Positions 1 through 5,060 of a DNA stretch of 5,779 nucleotides are shown here, piece after piece. The notes beneath the pieces were generated by a model that had not been told where the DNA came from, did no database searches, and worked only from the letters and a program-made list of their open reading frames with translations. Source of the stretch: an uncultured Pirellulaceae bacterium (GTDB lineage: Bacteria > Planctomycetota > Planctomycetia > Pirellulales > Pirellulaceae). The stretch is taken from the NCBI GenBank assembly GCA_947259675.1, contig CAMYNE010000168.1:1-5779 (forward strand), read 5' to 3'. The stretch's first letter is position 1; each line of letters opens with the position of its first letter. The position numbers were made by a program, and so were the translations under genes.

Positions 1-325
1 CAAACATTCAAGTTTGCAGTATAGGAGTCAAATTCTCCGCGAATTTCGCGTCAACGATGGCAATCCGGTCGGTTGGATAGCTTCGGTTGTTACTACCGGA
101 CTCACCTTCCGAACAGCGAGCATCAAGGCGTGCGAAATAGCACACTGTGAACAGTAATTTGGGTCCAACTTGTTATTAGCATATTTGGTCCCGTCAACTC
201 AAAAAAACTTGAAATGGCTGGTGATGGTTGTTAGCCTCTAAGTTGGCGTTTCTTTGGAATACGACGTCGTGTATCAAGCATTTCGGTCTGGAGAATACGT
301 CTTTCTGTCTTAGAAGGAGTGAATC
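1..325. other. Unassigned upstream region, possible gene remnant
   Basis: No gene can be assigned here. The plus strand is open from the left edge to a TAA at 155-157 (51 codons), so this could be the 3' end of a gene starting outside the window. The minus strand is open over 8-172 in the codon-aligned antisense frame, with only a GTG (143-145) as a possible start. Neither translation resembles a family I recognise. From about 160 to 311 the DNA is probably the leader and promoter region of the PEP-CTERM gene. A TTGAAA hexamer near 209 could be a -35 box, but no convincing -10 follows it. Short dyads occur at 38-50 (CGCGAA-T-TTCGCG) and 261-270 (ACGACGTCGT). Confidence 0.4.
312..319 (+). promoter_or_regulatory. 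Shine-Dalgarno for the PEP-CTERM gene
   Basis: AGAAGGAG lies six bases before the ATG at 326. It is the strongest ribosome binding site in the window, and it fixes the start of the exported protein so that translation begins directly at the signal peptide. Confidence 0.8.
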
Positions 326-1138
326 ATGATTTACAACGGGCTGCGTTCGGTGTTAGCTTTGCTATTCGTGCTGTCGCTTACGGCAGTCAGCAGCGCCGAC
401 AATTTTTTTGTCAGTGATCAAACTGGCAGTTTGTCCACGATCGACCCGATCACGGGGGCAACGAATTTCATTGGCCAGGATACGACTTTTCCGCTCGCCA
501 CAGAAATAGAATATGGGTTAGGACAACTCTATGGCGATGAAGTCAACGGCTTTACCAATTTGCATACAATCAGTACGACAACTGGGTTGTCAACTGGGTT
601 TGTGACGCACGGGCCGGCTGCGTTTAATGGAATGGAATTTGTCGGCAATACGCTGTACGTGACGAACACAGCGGGAGGCGGAACTTCCACTCTGGAAATT
701 GTTAATCCCAATACGGGGGCACAAACTTTAATTGGAGCGACAGGATTCGGTCCCATCTCGGGTCTCGCCTGGGATGGTAATACAATGTGGGGCGTTACAG
801 CGGGTGGCGGCACTGGGGTATTGGTTACGATCAACCTGAACACCGGATTGGCTACTCCTGGCCCAACCCTGTTCGATAGCTCATCTGGACGTCAATTGGA
901 CCACGTCGGCAGCATTGAATTTGACCACACAGGCATTTTGTATGGTGGAATGGGTCGAAGCAGCAGTTTTAACTCTGGTTGGTTGTTCAGTATTAATACT
1001 GCCACAGGTGCATCTACCTTTGTTGGACCTACCGGTCTGGCAGGCGTTACCGGGCTGACCAGAGTTCCTGAACCCGCGTCGCTAGGTGTACTGGGCCTTG
1101 GTCTTTGTTGTTTATTAATGGTGCGTCGGCGCAGTTAA
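326..1138 (+). CDS. PEP-CTERM sorting domain protein with beta-propeller-like repeats
   Basis: This is a predicted exported protein of 270 residues. Residues 1-24 form a signal peptide: a basic start, a hydrophobic core LALLFVLSLTAV, and likely cleavage after SSA. The C-terminus is a classic PEP-CTERM tag: VPEP at 247-250, a hydrophobic helix at about 253-266, and RRR at 267-269. In known systems such tags are recognised by exosortase/EpsH enzymes that anchor or release proteins at the envelope or in exopolysaccharide. Between them are about five degenerate repeats of the form 'LxxI(N/D)xxTGxxxxIG' (near 36-50, 80-96, 123-139, 166-182 and 220-237), each preceded by a 'GxxLYG/GNTLYV'-type strand. 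This suggests a small beta-propeller-like fold. The specific role is unknown. The start is fixed by a strong Shine-Dalgarno. The gene is apparently monocistronic and ends before a hairpin terminator. Confidence is high for class and low for function. Confidence 0.9.
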   Translation: MIYNGLRSVLALLFVLSLTAVSSADNFFVSDQTGSLSTIDPITGATNFIGQDTTFPLATEIEYGLGQLYGDEVNGFTNLHTISTTTGLSTGFVTHGPAAFNGMEFVGNTLYVTNTAGGGTSTLEIVNPNTGAQTLIGATGFGPISGLAWDGNTMWGVTAGGGTGVLVTINLNTGLATPGPTLFDSSSGRQLDHVGSIEFDHTGILYGGMGRSSSFNSGWLFSINTATGASTFVGPTGLAGVTGLTRVPEPASLGVLGLGLCCLLMVRRRS

Positions 1139-1195
1139 TTGGTATTCACAGTCCGAAACAGTTAATCACTAATTTAGGCGACACTGGAAAATCTA

Positions 1196-1229
1196 ACCGG
1201 AAACGCATCGCGTTTCCGGTGTTTTAATT
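1196..1229 (+). terminator. Rho-independent terminator of the PEP-CTERM gene
   Basis: A perfect inverted repeat pairs ACCGGAAACGC (1196-1206) with GCGTTTCCGGT (1210-1220) around a 3-base ATC loop, giving an 11-bp stem. GTTTTAATT follows it on the plus strand. It sits 57 bases after the PEP-CTERM stop codon. The minus-strand exit reads TAGATTTTCC, so it may also stop transcription from the convergent lexA gene, although that T-run is weaker. Confidence 0.85.
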
Positions 1230-1317
1230 CCGGATGTGATTTTTGGGCTGTTCGGTCCCCTTGTTTGTTAGTTTCCAGAAGACTGCCGATCACCAGGGGG
1301 GGAACCCGGAAACAAGA

Positions 1318-1920
1318 CTAACCCAGTTGTCTGACGACCCCGATCACGACGCCGATGACTTTCGCGTCACGACTGTAGATAGGCTTCAGCCGTTTGTTTG
1401 CCGGTTGCAAACGAATTCGGTTCTTTTCAGGATGCCAGTATTTCAAAGTTGCTTCTCCGTCCGAAGTACGAGCCACTACGATGTCGCCGGGATCGGCAGT
1501 CCGGCGACGTTTGACGACGACATAGTCGCCGTCATCGATATGGGCATCAATCATTGAATCCCCATCGACTTCCAGAACAAACGATCCCTTTTGTGTCCAG
1601 ATTTGGCCAAAGTCGATTTGTTCATGTTGCTCATACGCCTCCATCAGACCACCTGCCGCGACGCGCCCGACGAGCGGCAAGCCGTTAATTTCCTGTTCGA
1701 CTTCCTCGGTCAACACGATCGAACGAGACTTGTTGTTGGTTCGCGTAATGAGCCCTTTTTTCTCAAGCGCCGTCAAATGACAAATCACGCCGTTGGGCGA
1801 ACGAAACCCCATCTCATCCGCAATTTCCCGAATCGTGGGACCATATCCCTCTTCGATCATACAGTTTCGAATAAAATCGAATACGATTTGCTGCCGTCTT
1901 GTAAGAGTTTTCTGCAACAT
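1318..1920 (-). CDS. lexA: LexA repressor, SOS response regulator
   Basis: This is a 200-residue self-cleaving transcriptional repressor of the DNA-damage (SOS) regulon, close to the usual length of about 200. The N-terminal winged helix-turn-helix spans about residues 1-70. It opens LTRRQQIVFDFI and carries the recognition helix region SPNGVICHLTALEKKGLI at 41-58. The autocleavage site is Ala89-Gly90 within RVAAGG. The C-terminal S24-type peptidase domain shows the catalytic Ser122 (DGDSMID) and Lys160 (EATLKYWH). All residues needed for RecA-stimulated self-cleavage are present, so it should be functional. The reading frame stays open upstream to 2016, but that extension translates the repeat patch. 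The ATG at 1918-1920 matches the family N-terminus and has AGGA eight bases upstream. It has its own promoter with a LexA-box-like dyad, implying autoregulation, and no partner gene in an operon. Confidence 0.96.
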   Translation of the reverse strand: MLQKTLTRRQQIVFDFIRNCMIEEGYGPTIREIADEMGFRSPNGVICHLTALEKKGLITRTNNKSRSIVLTEEVEQEINGLPLVGRVAAGGLMEAYEQHEQIDFGQIWTQKGSFVLEVDGDSMIDAHIDDGDYVVVKRRRTADPGDIVVARTSDGEATLKYWHPEKNRIRLQPANKRLKPIYSRDAKVIGVVIGVVRQLG

Positions 1921-1941
1921 GATTTCCGTCCTGTTTTGATC

Positions 1942-2029
1942 AGTTGGATGGCAGTGGGCAGTACTTAGTATTCCGCACCTGGCACTCCGTACGAACTGCC
2001 AACTGGCTACTGCCAACTGTCTACTTCTT
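1942..2029. repeat. Heptanucleotide-phased degenerate repeat patch
   Basis: Read on the plus strand, three consecutive heptamers begin with AGT (1953-1973: AGTGGGC, AGTACTT, AGTATTC). After a 3-base gap come two beginning with AC (1977-1990: ACCTGGC, ACTCCGT). After a 4-base gap come five beginning with ACT (1995-2029: ACTGCCA, ACTGGCT, ACTGCCA, ACTGTCT, ACTTCTT). The last block contains a 14-bp direct repeat with 13 of 14 matches (1995-2008 and 2009-2022). AGT is the reverse complement of ACT, so the two halves form an imperfect inverted repeat: GGCAGTGGGCAGT near 1950-1962 against ACTGCCAACTGGCTACTGCC at 1995-2014. It lies between the lexA promoter and start codon, so it would be transcribed as leader. 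It resembles the short tandem heptamer repeats seen between genes in cyanobacteria and planctomycetes, which is family-level recollection and not a match to a specific element. Confidence 0.65.
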
Positions 2030-2045
2030 AACTCATCATTATACT

Positions 2046-2073
2046 ATTGTACAAACGTTCACTATCACGTCAA
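2046..2073 (-). promoter_or_regulatory. Predicted lexA promoter
   Basis: Read on the minus strand, a -35 hexamer TTGACG (2068-2073, 5 of 6 to the sigma-70 consensus) is followed after 16 bases by TACAAT (2046-2051, 5 of 6). A perfect TATAAT also occurs slightly downstream (2038-2043) but has no good -35 at standard spacing. Transcription would begin near 2035-2040 and give a leader of roughly 115-120 bases before the lexA ATG. The leader includes the heptamer repeat patch. Confidence 0.6.
2048..2061 (-). promoter_or_regulatory. Candidate LexA operator (SOS box)
   Basis: On the minus strand the 14 bases read TGAAC-GTTT-GTACA, a dyad of two 5-base arms with one mismatch. Its core, GAAC-N4-GTAC, differs by one base from the GAAC-N4-GTTC box used by LexA of Firmicutes and Actinobacteria. 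It occupies the spacer and overlaps the -10 of the predicted lexA promoter, the expected place for an autorepressing operator. No second copy was seen in the window. Assignment as a LexA site is inference from position and similarity. Confidence 0.5.
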
Positions 2074-2179
2074 CTCACCCAGCAACCGAATTTTTGAGTT
2101 CATCAAACCAGAGCAAAACTCCCTCGCAGTTTTCGCTTTTACAGTTATTCGTCATCCATTTCCATTGGCTGGACGTCTC

Positions 2180-2207
2180 AAGTACCGCAGGCAAACTGCT
2201 GGCACTT
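2180..2207. other. Imperfect hairpin in the gap between lexA and the small ORF
   Basis: AAGT-A-CC-GCAG pairs with CTGC-T-GG-C-ACTT around a GCAAA loop, giving ten base pairs with one mismatch and one bulge. There is no T-run on either side, so it is not a convincing terminator. It is the only notable secondary structure in 2074-2245, which otherwise shows no gene. Confidence 0.25.
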
Positions 2208-2245
2208 CCGCCCTTCAAAGTAATTTGACTCTGCCGCAATAGATC

Positions 2246-2533
2246 ATGAGTCGCATTGACGAATCGCAAATCAGCGACTTGGCTGACCTGTTTTTCAATC
2301 TGACAAAAGCACTCAAAAAACGCCTCCCAAACCAACAGATGCCCGATCGTGATGTGTTGGAAAACCAGATAGTTCTCGCCGTTATTCTGCTTCAAGATAA
2401 ACTCATCGAGGGCAGGATGGACCAGATAGAATTTGGAATTTGGCAGGTTGATCGCTTAGCCGACTTCGTTCAGATGGCGAGCCAGATTTCTCGCGAAAAT
2501 CGAGTCTTCAGCACCGTGGCAAATGTAGAATGA
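2246..2533 (+). CDS. Small helical hypothetical protein
   Basis: This is an open frame of 95 codons that I do not recognise. The product is charged and mostly helical: an amphipathic stretch at about residues 8-26 (ISDLADLFFNLTKALKKRL), then a long helical region from about 35 to 85 rich in D, E, Q, L and I. It has no signal peptide, membrane segment or known motif. Its composition looks more like a real soluble protein than the opposite frames do, and no minus-strand frame here continues the kinase sensibly. Against it: there is no Shine-Dalgarno before the ATG, a stop codon sits almost directly upstream, and its last 78 bases overlap the kinase 3' end on the other strand in codon-aligned register, which can create spurious frames. 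It may be a genuine convergent gene or a shadow. Confidence 0.4.
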   Translation: MSRIDESQISDLADLFFNLTKALKKRLPNQQMPDRDVLENQIVLAVILLQDKLIEGRMDQIEFGIWQVDRLADFVQMASQISRENRVFSTVANVE

Positions 2534-3502
2534 ATTACGATCCTTCTCGGGCACATCGATCAAAGTACGTTCCACCGAAGCAATGCGTTGACAACCGATC
2601 GCGTCGGCGAATTCCTGGCACGTCGCGAATCGCAGCTCCGGATCCTTGCTGAGCGCTCGTAAAATCGCCGCTTCAACTTCAACCGGTATCTCACTAACAA
2701 TGTCTCTTGGACTCGGTGCAGGTTCCGAGATCTGTTTGTCAAGCAGTTCCCGTTTCGTCGATCCGGAAAATGCGAGTTGGCCCGTCAACATTTCAAAAGT
2801 AATCAAAGCCAGCGAATATTGATCGGACCTCGCTTCCGTCGGTTTACATTCTGCCTGTTCGGCCGATGCATAGGCGGGCGTCCCCGAAAAACGCTCATGA
2901 TTCAGCGACTCGCGCATGTCGTGGGCGATTCCAAAGTCCAAAATCTTGCAGTTGCCATCGTCCAGCACACTTATGTTTTCAGGTTTCAGGTCGCGATGCA
3001 CGATGCCCTGACTGTGAGCAAAATCCAGAGCACGAGCCAGCAAGCGAACGATTTGCCGAGTCCGCTCCAGTGTCAATCGGCCCTTGTCCACAAGAATTTC
3101 GCGCAACGTTCGGCCTTCGACAAACTCGAAAATCGTATAAGATCGCTCTTCGTGAAACCCGAAATCAAAGACAGTCGCGATGCCGGGGTGGTTCAAGTTG
3201 GCACCCATTCGTGCTTCACGCGCCAAGATGTCATCCAGATCATTTGCTTTGCTGCTGACTAGATGACTGGACAAAACCTTCATCGCGACTTTGCGTTTGA
3301 GTCGAATGTCGCTTGCCAAAAACACCTGGCCCATCCCACCCGAACCGAGACTTGCTTCGAGCAAATATCGACCGTCAATTTGGGTGCCAATTCCGAAAGA
3401 CTGGGCAAGCTCAAACTCTTCTTCTTCGTCCCATACCGGCTCAATCAAACCGCTGTCCGTGGCAATGCAGTAGAGTTGTGTTTCCGTATCGCGAAAGCTC
3501 AT
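2456..3502 (-). CDS. Serine/threonine protein kinase with truncated TIR-like C-terminal tail
   Basis: This is a Hanks-type (PknB-like) kinase of 348 residues, predicted cytoplasmic with no membrane helix. All catalytic elements are present: glycine loop GSGGMGQV (53-60), Lys75 in VAMKVL, helix-C Glu96, HRDLKPEN (169-176), DFG (189-191), the activation segment GTPAYASAEQ with SAE in place of APE (213-215), Asp228, and Arg291. An acidic stretch (DEEEEFE) precedes the domain. The kinase fold ends near 303. The tail at about 324-348 begins FYICHGAED and runs through an ARNLARHL helix, matching the first strand and helix of a TIR domain, then hits TAA, so most of a TIR domain is missing. Start choice: the frame extends to ATG 3544 and TTG 3556, but a promoter-like -10 lies over those codons. 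The ATG at 3502 has GGA eight bases upstream and is preferred. Substrate is unknown. Confidence 0.9.
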   Translation of the reverse strand: MSFRDTETQLYCIATDSGLIEPVWDEEEEFELAQSFGIGTQIDGRYLLEASLGSGGMGQVFLASDIRLKRKVAMKVLSSHLVSSKANDLDDILAREARMGANLNHPGIATVFDFGFHEERSYTIFEFVEGRTLREILVDKGRLTLERTRQIVRLLARALDFAHSQGIVHRDLKPENISVLDDGNCKILDFGIAHDMRESLNHERFSGTPAYASAEQAECKPTEARSDQYSLALITFEMLTGQLAFSGSTKRELLDKQISEPAPSPRDIVSEIPVEVEAAILRALSKDPELRFATCQEFADAIGCQRIASVERTLIDVPEKDRNSFYICHGAEDSIFARNLARHLNEVG

Positions 3503-3546
3503 GATGATCCGAATGGTTCTGCAGCAAACATTTTTGAGACCCATCG

Positions 3547-3576
3547 ATTGTACCAAATTTGAATTCCGCCGCGCAA
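3547..3576 (-). promoter_or_regulatory. Possible kinase promoter
   Basis: On the minus strand TTGCGC (3571-3576, 3 of 6 to the -35 consensus) is separated by 18 bases from TACAAT (3547-3552, 5 of 6 to the -10 consensus). Transcription would start near 3540, leaving a leader of about 38 bases before ATG 3502. This argues against the upstream in-frame start codons at 3544 and 3556. The evidence is weak because only the -10 is good. Confidence 0.3.
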
Positions 3577-3674
3577 CGCGTGCCGCGATATCAAGAAGGC
3601 ATGGTAGTTGTGCCAGTCACCAAGCCTCACTACATTGAACCCATAAATCGACTGTTATTTGGTGGGATTTTTTT

Positions 3675-4376
3675 ATGAACAAACTCGTCGCTAATGCAAC
3701 CGCAGCCATTACCGGGATCGAAGACAACATGACTTTGATGCTCGGTGGGTTTGGGCTTTGCGGTATCCCCGAAAACTGTATTACCGCCCTGGTCGAAGCT
3801 GGCGTGACGGGCCTGACTTGCATCTCGAACAACGCGGGTGTGGATGATTTTGGACTGGGTTTATTGCTGCAAAAGAAACAGATCAGGAAAATGGTTTCAT
3901 CTTACGTTGGTGAAAACGACGAGTTTGAACGTCAAATGCTGACGGGTGAACTCGAAGTCGACTTGATTCCACAAGGATCGCTGGCCGCCCGTTGTTACGC
4001 CGGCGGCGCAGGAATTCCCGCATTCTATACGCCTGCCGGCTATGGCACGGAAGTCGCAGCCGGTAAAGAAGTTCGCGAGTTTAACGGCAAACCTCATATA
4101 CTCGAAGAGGCTTTGGCGGCCGATTTTGCGATCGTTAAAGCCTGGAAAGGCGATCGCTTCGGAAATTTGATCTACAACGGACCCGCCCGCAATTTCAATC
4201 CGGCAATGGCGATGGCCGGTAAAATCACGATCGCTGAAGTCGAAGAAATTGTGGAACCTGGAGAACTCGATCCCAACTTTATTCACACGCCAGGCGTCTT
4301 CGTGCAACGGATCTTTCAGGGCTCGAACTACGAAAAACGAATCGAACAACGCACCGTCAGACAACGCGAGTCATAG
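3675..4376 (+). CDS. scoA: 3-oxoacid CoA-transferase subunit A (SCOT type)
   Basis: This is the alpha subunit (233 residues) of succinyl-CoA:3-ketoacid CoA-transferase, which moves CoA from succinyl-CoA to acetoacetate in ketone body and acetoacetate use. It is cytoplasmic and acts as a heteromer with the B subunit encoded next to it. The family 1 CoA-transferase signature is clear at residues 17-32 (DNMTLMLGGFGLCGIP). Further SCOT-like segments are SNNAGVDDFGLGLLL (51-65), MVSSYVGENDEFERQ (73-87), GGAGIPAFYTPAGYGT (110-125) and ARNFNP (171-176). These fit the SCOT/ScoA branch better than the AtoD branch, which has GGFMGIGTP at the signature. A family-like N-terminus supports the ATG at 3675. 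The upstream GGTGGGA is only a weak ribosome binding site. The gene is divergent from the kinase across about 170 bases, where I see no strong plus-strand promoter. It is the first gene of a two-gene operon. Confidence 0.95.
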   Translation: MNKLVANATAAITGIEDNMTLMLGGFGLCGIPENCITALVEAGVTGLTCISNNAGVDDFGLGLLLQKKQIRKMVSSYVGENDEFERQMLTGELEVDLIPQGSLAARCYAGGAGIPAFYTPAGYGTEVAAGKEVREFNGKPHILEEALAADFAIVKAWKGDRFGNLIYNGPARNFNPAMAMAGKITIAEVEEIVEPGELDPNFIHTPGVFVQRIFQGSNYEKRIEQRTVRQRES

Positions 4377-4385
4377 AAGAAAATC

Positions 4386-5039
4386 ATGTTAGATAAAATC
4401 GGAATTGCAAAACGGATCGCTCAAGAGCTTCGAGATGGCTGGTACGTCAATCTGGGAATCGGCATCCCTACGCTCGTTGCCAACTACGTTCCCGAAGGTA
4501 TCAAAGTCATCTTCCAATCGGAAAACGGGATCCTCGGGATGGGACCGTTCCCTTACGAAGGCGAAGAAGATGCAGACTATATCAATGCCGGTAAACAAAC
4601 TGTGACCATTCTGCCTGGTGGGTCGATCTTTGATTCAGTCACCAGTTTCGCCATGATTCGAGGCCAACACATCCAGTTGACTGTGCTCGGCGCGATGGAA
4701 GTTGCCGACAATGGTGACATCGCGAACTGGAAGATCCCCGGCAAAATGGTGAAGGGAATGGGAGGGGCAATGGACCTGGTTGCATCGGCCGATAACATCG
4801 TTGTCGCGATGATGCATACGAACAAAAGAGGCGACTCAAAATTACTGAAGAAATGTACTTTGCCGTTGACCGGAGTTGCTTGCGTCAGCCGCGTTGTCAC
4901 GAATTTGGCGGTGATGGACATTTGCCCGGATGGATTCAAACTGCTCGAACGCGCCCCCGGAGTCTCAGTTGACGAAATCAAAGCCGCAACCGAGGGGCGA
5001 TTAATGGTTGAAGGTGAGATTCCAGAAATCAGGATATAG
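4386..5039 (+). CDS. scoB: 3-oxoacid CoA-transferase subunit B (SCOT type)
   Basis: This is the beta subunit (217 residues, normal length) carrying the catalytic glutamate of the CoA-transferase. The second family signature FQSENGILG spans residues 43-51, with Glu46 as the residue expected to form the glutamyl-CoA thioester. Other conserved segments are LGIGIPTLVANYVP (23-36), GGSIFDSVTSFAMIRG (78-93), LGAMEVADNGDIANW (101-115) and a glycine-rich segment KGMGGAMDL (123-131). It starts nine bases after the scoA stop, so the two are almost certainly co-transcribed and translated together. The ribosome binding site (AGAAG) is weak, consistent with translational coupling. The next gene is on the other strand, 21 bases beyond its stop. 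No terminator hairpin is visible in that gap. The AtoA branch is the alternative name, with the same reaction class. Confidence 0.95.
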   Translation: MLDKIGIAKRIAQELRDGWYVNLGIGIPTLVANYVPEGIKVIFQSENGILGMGPFPYEGEEDADYINAGKQTVTILPGGSIFDSVTSFAMIRGQHIQLTVLGAMEVADNGDIANWKIPGKMVKGMGGAMDLVASADNIVVAMMHTNKRGDSKLLKKCTLPLTGVACVSRVVTNLAVMDICPDGFKLLERAPGVSVDEIKAATEGRLMVEGEIPEIRI

Positions 5040-5060
5040 TCGAATACCAATCCCAAAATC

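Noticed and set aside
261..270. Perfect 10-bp palindrome ACGACGTCGT upstream of the PEP-CTERM gene
   Set aside because: A palindrome this short is expected several times by chance in a window of this size, and it has no flanking symmetry or partner site.
529..843. Open frame opposite the PEP-CTERM gene
   Set aside because: It is a low-complexity, Pro/Val-rich antisense translation of the Thr/Gly/Asn repeats. The plus-strand gene is secure.
1921..2016. 32-codon upstream extension of lexA
   Set aside because: It translates the heptamer repeats and has no family similarity. The ATG at 1920 has a ribosome binding site and the canonical LexA N-terminus.
2075..2395. Minus-strand open frame in phase with the kinase, downstream of its stop (possible readthrough domain)
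   Set aside because: The translation is rich in Cys, Phe and Trp with no TIR or other recognisable pattern. It is codon-aligned antisense to the more protein-like plus ORF, so it is most likely a shadow.
3503..3556. Longer kinase N-terminus from ATG 3544 or TTG 3556
   Set aside because: There is no ribosome binding site, the extra residues are not kinase-like, and a -10-like TACAAT sits over these codons.
2777..3562. Several plus-strand frames opposite the kinase
   Set aside because: They are antisense to well-conserved kinase motifs, with Arg/Cys/His-rich nonsense composition.
3608..3660. Plus-strand promoter for scoA
   Set aside because: The candidate hexamers (TTGTGC with TACATT, or TTGAAC with nothing suitable at 16-18 bases) match the consensus too poorly to call.
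4577..5056. Minus-strand frames opposite scoB
   Set aside because: They are antisense shadows of a strongly conserved gene with no motifs of their own.
5040..5060. Terminator between scoB and atoE
   Set aside because: The 21-base gap contains no inverted repeat or T-run.
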